A DNA stretch of 64,000 nt from Prorocentrum cordatum. Its lineage: Eukaryota; Sar; Dinophyceae; Prorocentrales; Prorocentraceae. The stretch lies in the NCBI GenBank assembly GCA_963575745.1, contig CAUYUJ010016348.1, forward strand, positions 43,501-107,500, in the 5' to 3' direction. Below the pieces are notes generated by a model. It was not told where the DNA came from, did no database searches, and saw only the letters and a program-made list of their open reading frames with translations. The position numbers and the translations under genes were made by a program. Of this stretch, positions 21,541-31,560 are shown piece by piece (position 1 is the first letter of the stretch; every line of letters begins with the position of its first letter).

Positions 21541-22140
21541 GCCTGGCTGGATCTTCTGGATCTCAATCCGAGACTCCCAGCCAGGACAGGGCACCGGCGA
21601 AAGCCGCGAGGGTGGTATGCGGGAGGGCCAGAGACGGCGCGCAGGCGCGGTGAGAAACAGCCCTTAGGGCTTGGGTTTGTCCGCGACAAGACACGACCCT
21701 GGGTTTACCCGCGAAAAGGCAGGGACCCATGCCAGAGGCCCCCGCCCAAGTCGGCGGGCTTAGCGCCAGAGGCCTCCAAGTTGGTAGGCGTGGCAAGCCA
21801 GAGGTCTCCAAGTCGGCGGACATGGCTGAGGATGCCCTCTCGGCGGGCCAGGGTGGCGACGAGCGCGGGCACGCCAGACAGAGCGCTCCCGCCAGAGAGC
21901 ATCACGCTCTTGAAGCAGCACTTGTCCGCGAGAAAGCAGGGAGCCTAGGTTTGCCCGCGAAAAGGCGAAGGCCCCAAGGGGAACAGCCCTTAGGGCTTGG
22001 GTTTGTCCGCGAGAAGACAGGGACCCTGGGTTTGCCCGCGAAAAGGCAGGGACCCATGCCAAAGGCCCCCAAGTCGGCGGGCTTGGCGCCAGAGGCCTCC
22101 AAGTCGGTGGGCGTGGCAAGCCAGAGGTCCCCAAGTCGGC
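21541..22140. repeat. Short minisatellite and duplicated segment
   Basis: Contains TTTGCCCGCGAAAAGGCAGG-type units and a direct duplication (about 21655-21830 versus 21987-22150, with AACAGCCCTTAGGGCTTGGG and AAGTCGGCGGGCTTGGCG-like words). No gene. Confidence 0.7.
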
Positions 22141-22472
22141 GAACATGGCTGTGCAAGAGCGGCAGGACGACACTCCCAGCGGTCAAGGCGACGAGGAGCG
22201 GCAAGAATCGACTAGCTTCCGACGCTGCTTCCTCCAGGAAGCTCAAGCGACGAGGACAACCGACACGCCTAGCCGACGAGGAACGCGGGCTGCGGCGACG
22301 AGGAGCGCGGGTAAGCCTCGAGAAACCCCACGCCAGTAGAGCCACGCCTGGGAGCTTACTTCCGCCGTTCCACGGAATCGCCGGCTTGCCGAGGACTACC
22401 AGCCCGCGAGGCAGGCGAAGAGGCATAGAGGCGAAGAAGCAAGGAGAAAACAATGCGAGGGCTTGCTCCTGA
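22141..22472 (-). other. A-type leader next to hairpin at 22473
   Basis: Minus-strand sequence following the hairpin, with a GTCCTCGGC...GGCGGAAGTA block shared with the region below 15304. It is probably an element leader. No ORF is supported. Confidence 0.45.
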
Positions 22473-22517
22473 TGATTTTCCTGTGACGGAAACACGTTTA
22501 CGCGCCATGAAAATCAT
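22473..22517 (-). other. YRT end-type hairpin site
   Basis: On the minus strand ATTTTCAT begins and CAGGAAAAT ends the site, with AAAC...GTTT arms between. It is the closest relative of the site at 15305-15352. Confidence 0.6.
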
Positions 22518-22659
22518 TGCACATAACCGAAGCGCTGCCTCAGCTGTCGCTCTGGTCTCCGGCGCTGGAGGCGGTGAACGTGGGCCTGCGCCTCCTTGGC
22601 GACAAGGAGGCGAGTTTGATGAAACACCTGCCCCACTAATATTCTGGGGCGCCGCCACT

Positions 22660-22967
22660 CGGTTTGCAGGGCTGCATGCAGCAATCAGCGCACGAACGAA
22701 CGTCTCGGACACGGTGGCCAAAGGTGCCCAAATAAGCACCGCTTCCTCCACAGTAATGCCGCGGAAATCATCACTGTTCGAAACACGTGCCTCCTGAAGC
22801 TTGCCGCACAGCGACGCCACGCCCACGTCGGCCCCCGAAACAGCAGCGGCTCGCTCCAGCAGCGTGGACAACCCTGCAAATGAACCCTCCGAGCCCGAAG
22901 GTGGGTCCGCTGCAGCAATTGACCTCCCAGCAGCGCTGGCCCGGCTCTGCTCAAGAAATTTGAGCAT
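22660..22967 (-). pseudogene. Linker ORF fragment of YRT1-c
   Basis: From MLKFLEQSRASAA at 22967 the fragment aligns with the linker of copy b (HFLEQSRARAA), including a DDFRGITVEEAVLIW segment corresponding to EDFCGLGLAEVQQIW. It loses similarity before the hairpin at 22517. No known domain; it is the conserved N-terminal part of the recombinase ORF. Confidence 0.6.
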
Positions 22968-23302
22968 ATTGGGCCAAGCTGCTACAGAATCGACGTGCGG
23001 CGACGATGACGGACAGGCAGCGCGACTACGCATGACCCACATCAAACTGCAAACCAAGCACGAGACGCAGACCGGTCGCCCAAAACGAAAAAAACACAGA
23101 ACCACGCTTCCAGGCCAGAGAGGAACGCGCCGCGAACACGGCACCCGGTTGGGACCCGCCCAAAACGGCACTGAAACGCGACCAACGCCGAGACCATAAC
23201 GCGGACCCAGCCGTGCCAAAACACACGAACTGCCTTTGAGAAGCAACGCGGCCAGAAGAGACGACTGAAGACGCCGATGAGCACATGCTTTTTCCATGGC
23301 GC

Positions 23303-23525
23303 TCATTTTCCAGCTCCACGGCCTCGCTGCGGCCGCGGCGCATCGCAAGGAGCAACCCATGCGACATGGCGGAAACCTGCGGCGCGCATCGCTTCCAGCG
23401 CTGCGGCCTTGCTTTCCGGCCTGGTCGGCGCGTCTGCCACGTTAAGGTGGCTGGGAATGAAAAACTATAGAGAAGCACGCCAGCGCGGGCGATTCGAAGC
23501 CACAGGTCGCCTATCAGATCGTTCC
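23303..23525 (-). pseudogene. RNase H C-terminus of YRT1-c
   Basis: Begins exactly at WNDLIGDLW and continues with a HLNVADAPTRPESKAA segment, the final Asp motif. It stops with TGA at 23303-23305, as in copies a and b. The missing N-terminal half is replaced by the end of YRT2. HLNVADAPTRP is read in a frame shifted from WNDLIGDLW, so a small indel is present. Confidence 0.7.
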
Positions 23526-23715
23526 ATTTCCGCCTACCACCGCCGAGCAGGAGCACCAAGGAGGCCTCCGGGGCGAAGAACGACGCGGGAGAGGCAGTGC
23601 GCACGCGAAGCGTGTAGCAATATTTTCTTCATGCCACAGCCGTGGCTCGGCGGGAGTGCTGCTTCAGCCGCAGGCCACAGGGCGCATCCCTTCAGGGAGG
23701 GCCCTTACCCCTCCG
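23526..23715 (-). repeat. B2 of YRT2
   Basis: About 190 bp, nearly identical to B1 at 23979-24160. On the minus strand it ends GGTAGGCGGAAA and is followed at once by the RNase H codons WNDLIG of YRT1-c. Confidence 0.8.
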
Positions 23716-23978
23716 GGGAAGGGCGGATTGCGACCAGCACGAGGTGCGAACCCAGGGCGGGCGGGCGGGTCCGCGAAAAGCGCGCGGAACTACCCCCTGG
23801 GCCTGCGCTCGAGAAAACAATACCGACGGTGAAAGACCCCACATGAAGGCGAAGCCCATCGATATTGCAATATAAGGGGAGCAACCTGCAATGATTTGAT
23901 ACGAAGAATAAACTTGTTTTGGGGTGTCCGCGAAAACCTCGTTTCCCGAATGCACAGCCTCCTCAGAAACTGCGCTTT
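23716..23978 (-). repeat. A2 of YRT2
   Basis: Starts GCGCAGTTTCTGAGGAGGC on the minus strand. About 195 bp match 34382-34575 with only one or two differences; the remaining 65 bp are specific to this copy. Confidence 0.8.
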
Positions 23979-24160
23979 CCGCCTACCACCGCCGAGCAGG
24001 AGCACCAAGGAGGCCTCCGGGGCGAAGAACGGCGCGGGAGAGGCAGTGCGCACGCGAAGCGTGTAGCAATATTTTCTTCATGCCACAGCCGTGGCTCGGC
24101 GGGAGTGCTGCTTCAGCCGCAGGCCACAGGGCGCGTCCCTTCAGGAGGGCCCTTACCCCA
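23979..24160 (-). repeat. B1 of YRT2
   Basis: Follows the YR stop by about 17 bp and ends GGTAGGCGGAAA against A2. Contains GGGCCCTCCTGAAGGGAC and a GAAGAAAATATTGC stretch shared with B2. Confidence 0.8.
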
Positions 24161-24176
24161 CCGGGGCCTAAATTAA

Positions 24177-25865
24177 TTACAGAGGCTGCTTCCAAACAGG
24201 TAAGGCCAGCAGCGGCCGCTGCGCAGTTGCAGAGGGCGCAGCCTGCTTTGGGTTAGCGGCCGCCGCAGCACCCAACAACAATTGACGGCGATCGGAGTCT
24301 GGGTGCTTCGTGTAAAACGCTCTCATGACATCGAGAGACGACCACCCGCCCTGCGCTTGCACAGGGGTTTCCGGGAACGCCGCGGCATGCTTCCACCACA
24401 AGGCGCCGCCTTTTCTCAGTGAGTGACTCCCCACCGAGGCGGGGCCCTTCACATGTCGGGATAGCATTCTGCGGAAAGTATCCGCGGGCACTGCTCTCGG
24501 GGAGGCGGCGCCGGTCACGCAAAAGAAATAACCAGTGGAAGCTGGCCACAAAGCTGCTCTGCGAGCCGCCCACGACTGCATAAGTTTCAGAGGGCAGAGC
24601 GGCCCCAACTCTGGCAGCCGCGGGAGCCAGATGAGCATTCCCACGCCGCAAGGATCGTTCTTCTGCCGGCGGATACGGCACTCAACAGCATCTTCCTGGA
24701 AAACAACATCCTCTGTGAGAAGCCCTTGTACTTCTGCAAAGCGCCGGATCCCGAAGAATGCTGTCGCAACCATTGCAGCATCGCGCAAACCAGCGTCTGA
24801 GGCTTGGGCAAGGCGACAACGCTGCACAACACGCGCCTCGTCGAACGAAAGTGGCCGCTTGGCGTGCCGCAGCGAATGGTCAGCGAGCTTTTTGAGACCT
24901 CGCCAGAAATGCCAAGCTCGAGGAGTCCAAGCCAAATCGAAAGCAGCAAGTAAATCACGCTCTACATGCCAGGCCCTGACGGCAGCTTTTGCTGCGCCCA
25001 CAGTGCCCCAAGGCTGGCCGATCATCCCAGCGAACAACACCATGACCTTTTCCTCCGTGTCGCAGGGCAGCAAGGACATCGCAGTGTCAGATTCGACTGT
25101 GCTCACCACGCTGCGCAAGGTGGCGTCGTAGCGACTGCGCGTGGACGGCTCCCAGGCCGCCGCCAAACAGCGATCGATGTCAGCGGCAGCCTTCCGACGC
25201 GCGGCCAACTGCACCGGCGCACTCTCGCCGGCAACCAGTGCAAGCGGAGCCCTGGGAGCACCGAGGCTGCGAGCCCCAGGGCCGTCTGCGTGAATCGCAC
25301 TCGGCGTGTCCGCGGCGGCCGCCACCGTCAGCCTGGGATACCCGCTAGAAACTTCTGCAACAGGTGCGGCCGCGCGGGCGGGGCTGCCCCGAGAGCCACT
25401 GCTACCTGTGGAGGTCGCAGAAGCACCGTCGGCGACAAGAGACTGACACAGCGCCGTGTCCAGCGGAACTGCGCCAGAAGACGCCCAAGCAGCGCGGCTG
25501 ATGTCGAGCATGCTCAGGAACGACGTGGCCTTCCGCACCCCAACTCCAATGCCCGAGCGCCCAGGAACCGCTGCATCCTGCGAGGGGACCGCCACCGCCG
25601 ACGCAGCGCCATCTCCGCCAGCGCCAGCACGCGCAGCTGCCGGTGCCAGCGGAAGGGGCGGCCGCCGCGATCCAGCGCGCGCTGCTTTGGAAGGGGGCGA
25701 ATTGAAATCATTTCTGTGCACGAAATCGTCCATTGTCTTGGGCCCGAGGCTACGGAACGGCAGTGGGAAGACACATGTGGCGCATGAAAGACGGAAGGCC
25801 CACTCAATACGGAGCCTCTGAAACCAGCCGTGGCGGACACCCCATTGAGGCCTGTTATTTTTCAT
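24177..25865 (-). CDS. Tyrosine recombinase of YRT2, intact
   Basis: The 562-codon ORF ends in TAA with no internal defect. Catalytic residues by eye: Arg374 or 375 in FFGIRRFAEVQGL, Lys402 in RRQKND, His481/Arg484 in HSLRKGG, Trp508 in QGGW and Tyr518 in RAFYTKH. Residues about 225-330 form a helical core-binding (SAM-like) domain. Residues 50-220 are Ala/Pro/Ser-rich and probably disordered. A likelier start is Met45 (MDDFVHRNDF). It lacks the Cys cluster of YRT1 recombinases. It is the only clearly intact recombinase in the window, so it may be recent. Confidence 0.88.
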   Translation of the reverse strand: MKNNRPQWGVRHGWFQRLRIEWAFRLSCATCVFPLPFRSLGPKTMDDFVHRNDFNSPPSKAARAGSRRPPLPLAPAAARAGAGGDGAASAVAVPSQDAAVPGRSGIGVGVRKATSFLSMLDISRAAWASSGAVPLDTALCQSLVADGASATSTGSSGSRGSPARAAAPVAEVSSGYPRLTVAAAADTPSAIHADGPGARSLGAPRAPLALVAGESAPVQLAARRKAAADIDRCLAAAWEPSTRSRYDATLRSVVSTVESDTAMSLLPCDTEEKVMVLFAGMIGQPWGTVGAAKAAVRAWHVERDLLAAFDLAWTPRAWHFWRGLKKLADHSLRHAKRPLSFDEARVVQRCRLAQASDAGLRDAAMVATAFFGIRRFAEVQGLLTEDVVFQEDAVECRIRRQKNDPCGVGMLIWLPRLPELGPLCPLKLMQSWAARRAALWPASTGYFFCVTGAASPRAVPADTFRRMLSRHVKGPASVGSHSLRKGGALWWKHAAAFPETPVQAQGGWSSLDVMRAFYTKHPDSDRRQLLLGAAAAANPKQAAPSATAQRPLLALPVWKQPL

Positions 25866-25965
25866 TTTTCAAGGATCTCTTTAAAGCGGCCTGCACGTCG
25901 GGAACAGCAGCAGGCGGCTAAACGCCATGGAAAATCGAATGGCTCTGGCGCGCGGCTGGGGATGC

Positions 25966-26979
25966 CTAGTTCTTGCACTCCGACATCCAGTGCAGGAGAT
26001 GGCTTGTCCGTCCCGCCTTCGTGCATTTGGAACACGGAAGCATGCAATCGTTTCCCTGTTCCTTGCAGTGCTTCAGCGCGTGTTTGACGATGCCCTTGCC
26101 GCTGAACAAGCAATTCTTGCACACGTGCTCCCTGAAGAGGCACGTCATCGTGCTCTTGTGCTGCTCACTCACAAGGTATTGCTTGTCAACCCAAGACTGG
26201 ATCTTCTTGGCGCTGCCGGTCCGGACCACGTGCTCCAGCTCGCGCAGCAGCGTGTCCAACAAGGCCTTGCGGTCGGGCTTGTCGCCGGGCTCCTTCTTCG
26301 CGGTGATGCCCTGGTTGGCTGAACCACTGGAGCGCGCCGAAACCTGGGGGGAAGCGCCCGCAGACCTCTCGCCGTAGCGAGGTGCCTTCGCCGACGGCGC
26401 CCCTGACACATCAGACGCAGCCAGCCTTTTTCCGGGCCCCTTGGCCGCCAGCGCTGCCTCTGCCAAAATGAGGTCCTGGGCGAAGTCGCGCAACAAGAGC
26501 TCGTGCTCAAGCGGGATAGACGCACTCGCTTTCGTGGTCCGCCGCTTGTATTGCTTGATGGCCAGGTGAATGAACTCGAGGAGGTGCTCCCTCTGCGCTG
26601 CAGCTTTCTCTGGCCCCGTTTTCTTGGCGGACTGCGCGACAGTGCAGCGGCGGTCCAAGAGGTTCAACAAGACCAGCAACGATCGCGCCAGGGCCTTGAC
26701 ATTGTCCAATGGTGAATCTGCCTTCTCCATAAGGAAGTTCTTGAGCTTGCCCCACGAGCCGCCATGGCTGGGGAGGCACAGCTGCTTCCATGACAATTTT
26801 GCCGCATAGCGCGCTGTAGACGCGCGGCGAAGCTGCTGCAAGTCGGCGTTCTCGGGGTGCGCCGCCTGCAGCGCCAGGATTGTGGCCAGGGAGCTGTTCT
26901 GCTCGACGGCTTGGAGCGTCCACGATACCTGGTCCTGGTCTACGACCAAATCGCGCCAGGCCGACACCCACTCGTCCAT
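25966..26979 (-). CDS. Gag-like ORF with Cys/His-rich C-terminus (YRT2)
   Basis: The 337-codon ORF starts MDEWVSAWRD, three bases after the preceding stop. Residues 1-170 are helical. A basic linker (about 190-235) follows. The C-terminal 75 residues hold many Cys and His (HVCKNC, HALKHC, DCMLPCSKC, HWMSEC), suggesting one or two zinc fingers. I infer a nucleocapsid-like role because it sits between RT and YR of one element, but no family is recognised. Canonical orders put gag first, so this position is unusual. Confidence 0.6.
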   Translation of the reverse strand: MDEWVSAWRDLVVDQDQVSWTLQAVEQNSSLATILALQAAHPENADLQQLRRASTARYAAKLSWKQLCLPSHGGSWGKLKNFLMEKADSPLDNVKALARSLLVLLNLLDRRCTVAQSAKKTGPEKAAAQREHLLEFIHLAIKQYKRRTTKASASIPLEHELLLRDFAQDLILAEAALAAKGPGKRLAASDVSGAPSAKAPRYGERSAGASPQVSARSSGSANQGITAKKEPGDKPDRKALLDTLLRELEHVVRTGSAKKIQSWVDKQYLVSEQHKSTMTCLFREHVCKNCLFSGKGIVKHALKHCKEQGNDCMLPCSKCTKAGRTSHLLHWMSECKN

Positions 26980-26980
26980 G

Positions 26981-27257
26981 CTAAGTGCGCGGAGCTTCGC
27001 CCTGTACGGACTCAGTGTCTGCGCGCCTGTTGTATTCGTCCTTGATGAGCGTCGACAAACCTGACGTAGGATCTTTCAACACCGCAGTCACTGCCTCAAT
27101 GGCCCTGTCGCGCACGACCTCACCCGCTGTTTTCTCAATGGCGCGCAAGCCTGGTTCCCCTGGCTGGAAGGTTTTGGCAATCTCCTCGACGATGGCGGTG
27201 CGGATGGCGCCGCCCTGCTCGAGCGCCGCCCGGATCGCTGCTTCCGCCATCCCTGGT
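26981..27257 (-). CDS. Small acidic/helical ORF of YRT2
   Basis: Starting at MAEAAIRAALEQGG, about 90 residues with an EEIAKTFQPGEPGLRAIEKT helix-rich stretch. It ends just before the Cys/His-rich ORF and may be its first part in a different frame. Unknown function. The open frame extends further upstream, but that part overlaps RT/RNase H. Confidence 0.45.
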
Positions 27258-27431
27258 AAGTGCAAGCGAAACACGAGACGGGGGCACGGTCGGATGTTGG
27301 TGGCAAGTCGCTTCGCGAGCTGGACGCGGCTGCGAGAATAGATGTTCGACAAGACCACAGCGAACCCGCAATGGCAACCTGGACACACAAGAAAGAAAAG
27401 GATGAGCAGATGAAGATGATGTTTCCTTTTT

Positions 27432-29625
27432 TCAGGCTCGCCCGAGCTTGCGCTTGCGTCTGTTTGGCTGCCAGCTCTGCAGCAAAAGGTAAGGGACATC
27501 AGTTTTTGGGCCAGACCGCCAGGCCATGCCTTCACGAATCCTGAACAAATCTGAGCCTTTGGGCCACGACCGGACACGGTGCCAGTGCTGCAGGAAAAGT
27601 GGCCGGAACCACGGAGCCCCAACATCTTCCGGGCACAACAGCACGATCTTCGGCTGGCTTTCCTGTGCAAGTGCGGCGTTCAGGAATTCCAACGCAGGCC
27701 GGAGCAAGGCGCGCGGTGGATGAGCCCACGCCACTTCATTGAGCAAGCACGCCTCGAATGCTGTGCGCTCGGGCGAACGCCACGTTGGGGCCCTGGCTGT
27801 CATTCCTTCCCTGTCCGCGAAAAGGTCGAGGGAGAATTCGGCACCTGTCCTGGCGAGGATGTCGCGAAAGATGTTATCCTTGATGGAAGCATGCTGGAAT
27901 TGATCGGAATTCCATTGGAACGCAAATTCCGAATTTCGCGATCCCAAGTCAGCAATTCTATTTGCGATGCCTTTCAAATGCACCGCCAATGCCCAACAGG
28001 AGACACGTCTTTCTGCTGCTTCCAGTTTTTCGGCCAGGGTCTTCATTCGAGGAATGTTGCCGTAACGCACATTCACGTAATGAACAGCGCAAGTGTTGTC
28101 CACTCGAAATAGTAAGCGCCAGCCACTTAACTCTCCCCCGTAATCCTCAAAACATTTTACGACAACCCAGAGCTCTTTGTAATTGATCTCATCTTCACCG
28201 GGTGACAAGTTCTGTGACGTGGCGAAATCGGACGGCCGTGTTCCTGAAACTACTTTTCCCAAATGGCAAATGTGATATGACCAGCCATGTTGGGAAGACG
28301 CGTCTGTCTCTATTACCCGAATGGCGCCTGCTTCTGCCAATTCCTGCCACCGAGAAAACTCTGGAGACTTGTGGCTCCACTTGCTCAGAGCACCCGCGTT
28401 GCAATGCAGAGAGCGAACAGGCGGCGACGCCAGCGATCGCAAGGCCCATGCAAGGTTTTTCCTGCTGAGTTCGGATAGCTGCACAGGCGGGTTCGCTACA
28501 GGGCTCCGTGCCCACATCGCATACACGCCAGCTGCATTCATATCCGCCCAAATGGGATGCAACCGCCGCCGTGCTTGTGGATAAATCTCGCCCAGGTGGC
28601 TGGCCAAACCCGCCGTGGTCGCCAGATCCTTCGCGCGAAGAGTCCGGGCGTCGTCTGCCGACAAAATCTGTGCAATTGAGAGGCACACCTTATCACACTT
28701 GTCTTGCTCAACAGTCACCACCATTTCAACGGAATCGAAAACCCAACCGATCCAACGCTGCCGCGTGCTTGGGGGCCGAACGCCAGTGGGCTTCCCACTA
28801 ACAGGCACACCAGCTGACAGGAAACATTGCACTGATTTTTCGAGGCGCATCCAGGCTTCTTCTTCGGTGCTTCCTTCCCCGAACATGTCGTCCACGAAAT
28901 CGAGCAGGCGTACGCCCGCTGTAATCCCCAACAAGCGCAACAATTCCTTCATGGAACTATCATTGAGGCCGGGCGCCGGGGCAAGGCCGAAAGGAAGATA
29001 TTCGCATCGACCGCGTAGTTGCCTGGCAGGACAAAAGAAACCCAGGAGGTTGGCATCGGCTGTGGACACGCGCCAATTGAAAAAAACAATCCTGCAAATC
29101 TATGACGAACATGAAAGAACCAGACTGCAGCATGGACACTGCGTGGTCCACTGTGCCATATGATACAGACACCTGAGGCATTCGCTCGTTCACCCTGCCC
29201 CGTCTGAGGTCCAAAATCAGCCTTGCTTTGAAGCGCTCTTGCTCCGCAGCAGTGGCGTCCACGCCCTCCCTTGGTTTCAACAGCAAAGCACATGGGTTGA
29301 CATGGGGAGTCGGCGGCTTTGAGCTGAAGAACCGAACCTTTCCCAGTGCCTCTAGCCTGCTCCACTCGGCAGTCGCCCACGAGCTATGTTGGGCAACTGA
29401 AGGGTGATTGGGAATGTTGGCTGGCGGAGCCGCAGCGGCACCGAGACTGATCCCATTCCGCCACGTTTGTAAAAACTCTGGAGCGGCGCCACGCTGTTTC
29501 AAGAACTCGAAACGCAAAGTCAAACCGCGCACGCCTTGCCACCAGACCTTGGTTTCATTTGTCTGGCGAATCAAAGACCGCAGGTTCTCGAGACGCTCTT
29601 CCATTATGCCGCCTTGCTTGGGCAC
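27432..29625 (-). pseudogene. Reverse transcriptase-RNase H of YRT2
   Basis: Two overlapping frames (29625-28960, then 29069-27432) need one frameshift near 29000. RT motifs: FKARLILDLRRG, MFVIDLQDCFFQ (motif A), YLPFGLAPAPG (motif B), LLDFVDDMFGE (motif C). RNase H motifs: IETDASSQHG, NYKELWVVVK, FRVDNTCAVHYVN and ANRIADLGSR. The tail FSLDLFADREGMTA resembles the post-RNase H region of DIRS-group elements. Apart from the one shift it is complete, which fits a fairly young copy. Confidence 0.85.
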
Positions 29626-30090
29626 AAATGTCTACAGAGCCAGACTGCTGACAGTGGAAGCGTCTACTACAAGCAACCTCGGTCTGGGGGTCGCTTGCGC
29701 ACAGCCCAGCCTCGGAAGAATGCCATCACTGTCACTTTGGGGCTGCCGCCAGACAACCTGTGCAAAGGCGAGTCCAGCGAAACCGACTGCGAGATGACAG
29801 CGCCTTGGCGTCCTGCAATGGGCATGGGCCTTCTATGCAATGCTTTTGGGCCTTCTATTGCAAATTTCAGAGGCGTGAGCGGCGAAGCCAGCAACGGGCT
29901 AGAGCAAGGAGAGAGTTATTTTGAGCGTGCCGTGGCCTGTTTTGGCCAAGTGGCCGCACGCGAGGGGGCTTCCGCTCATCCCACGCTACTTCGGTCGACC
30001 ATCGTCGGACTGCTATTTTTCGGGTTGCCCGAAAAATTGCTCTAAACAAATCCGCCCGCAGTGGATCGAATCTTCAATGGCCGGAGCTCA
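29626..30090. other. Flank upstream of YRT2
   Basis: No gene is supported. About 29898-29995 is similar to 31970-32060 (GAGTTATTTT, GGCC...TTTTGG, CATCCCACGCTA), so the two places share a segment that may belong to YRT2-type leaders. Confidence 0.45.
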
Positions 30091-30330
30091 AATTTCACGA
30101 GCCACACCAGAATTTGATTCTGAGTTCTCTGGTGAAAAGGCGTCAGCAGGGATATGCCGAATACGTGCCGTTTGGGACGCGGGCCCCCCGGGGTTCGGTC
30201 GAGGGCAGGCGTGCTGCGCGAGCACCCCCGCCCCCGTTGTGTGCAGGTGGGGGGTTAGCCAATGCCCCCCCATCAAGGACTAGCTTCTGCCGCCTGCACA
30301 CATCCGACCCCGAGTGCCCAAGGTGCCCAG
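30091..30330 (+). repeat. Module F copy 2
   Basis: Same layout as copy 1 at 13190. The GTGTGCAGG/CCTGCACAC stem is unchanged and the inner stem is a longer G/C run. Confidence 0.6.
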
Positions 30331-30639
30331 TGCAAGCTGACCGGGTCTTGTGCGTGGACCCTGCAGCGCGCGTCGGCCCAAGAAAGCAATTCGGGCAGCT
30401 GCGCGCTCGAGTGCGAAATGGCGTGGCAACGCCAGGCGAGAGCGCCAGCGCCAGGGACCAAATGTCGCGCAGAATGCAACTGTGGACGCCCAGCGTTGAA
30501 TGGCAAATCTGCACCGCGATTGTAAATCTGGGCGCGCGAGACTCGAACGTGCGGAATCGAGCTCAGAATGCCAATCAGCGGGCGAAGTCGCGCCGCAATT
30601 GCGAATCAGCACGTGCTAGCGCCAGCGCCGCGAAATGAA

Positions 30640-31560
30640 GCTCAGACTGCATTCTGGGCGCGCAAGCGCCCAAGCACGCGAAATCGAGCTCAGAATGCAA
30701 CTCTGGGCGCGCAGGCGCCCAAACCAGAAAATATAGCTCAGAATGCAATTCTGGGCGCGCAAGCGCCCAAGCACGCGAAATCGAGCTCAGAATGCAATTC
30801 TGGGCGCGCAGGCGCCCAAACCGGAAACTATAGCTCAGAATGCAATTCTGGGCGCGCTGGTGCCAGAATGACGAAATCGCGCTGGAACAGCGAAATAGAG
30901 CTCAGAATGCGATTCTGCTTCCGCAAGCGCTGGCTGGGCGCGCTGGCGCCAGAATGATGGGAAACGTGCCCTACTTGCGAATCGGGGCGTTGCAGCGCCA
31001 GAACCGCGAAATTCAGCTCAGAATGCACTCTGGGAGTGCAGGGGCCCAAACACGTGAAATAAATTTTTGAATGCAATTCTGGGCGCAGAGGCGCCGGAAA
31101 AATCGAGCTCACGCGCTGGTGCCAGAATGAGCAACTCGCCGCAATTGCGAATCTCGTTGTGGCGGCTCAGGAAGCGCGAAAACGAGCTCAGAATGCAAGT
31201 CTGGGCGCAGCGGCGCTACAAATGCGAGATAGAGCAGAATGCAAGTCTGGGCGCGCCGGTGCCCAAACACGCGAAATAGAACTCAGAATGCAATTCTGGG
31301 CGCGGCAAAGCCAGAAGCACGAATTCAGGCTCAATTCTGGGTGCTCGCGGCGGCCCAGAAACGCGAAAGTGACCTTAGAAAGCAATTCTGGGGTAGCACA
31401 CGCCCAAACTTGCAAAAAAGATCTTGGAATGAAATTCTGTGCGCGGCGGCGCCAAAAGCATGACAATCGAGCTCAGAATGCAATTCCGGGCGCGCCGGTG
31501 CCTAAACGACCAACTCCCGCCGCGATTGCGAATCTGTGCGGGGCGGCGTCCAGCAGCGAG
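30640..31560. repeat. Minisatellite, CAGAATGCAATTCTG type
   Basis: About 14 units of 55-70 bp with CGAGCTCAGAATGCAATTCT and GGGCGCGC...GGCGCC. CAGAAT and ATTCTG form a palindrome with a 3-base loop. The palindrome resembles the AGAATTTAATTCT at the start of module F. Confidence 0.8.

Larger units (their letters stand above)
22473..23525 (-). mobile_element. YRT1-c, internally deleted copy
   Basis: Contains the C-terminal part of RNase H (from 23525), the linker ORF and then directly an end-type hairpin; the whole YR catalytic region is missing. The upstream part of RNase H is cut off by YRT2 at 23525/23526. Confidence 0.7.
23526..29625 (-). mobile_element. DIRS-like YR retrotransposon YRT2
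   Basis: On the minus strand: RT and RNase H (29625-27432), two small ORFs with a Cys/His-rich end (27257-25966), an intact YR (25865-24177), then B1-A2-B2 split repeats (24160-23526). It is unrelated in detail to YRT1. The expected A1 at the 5' end is not found next to 29625; the only other copy of A is at 34382-34575 inside YRT1-d. The element therefore lacks its own 5' end or is a chimera. Confidence 0.72.
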
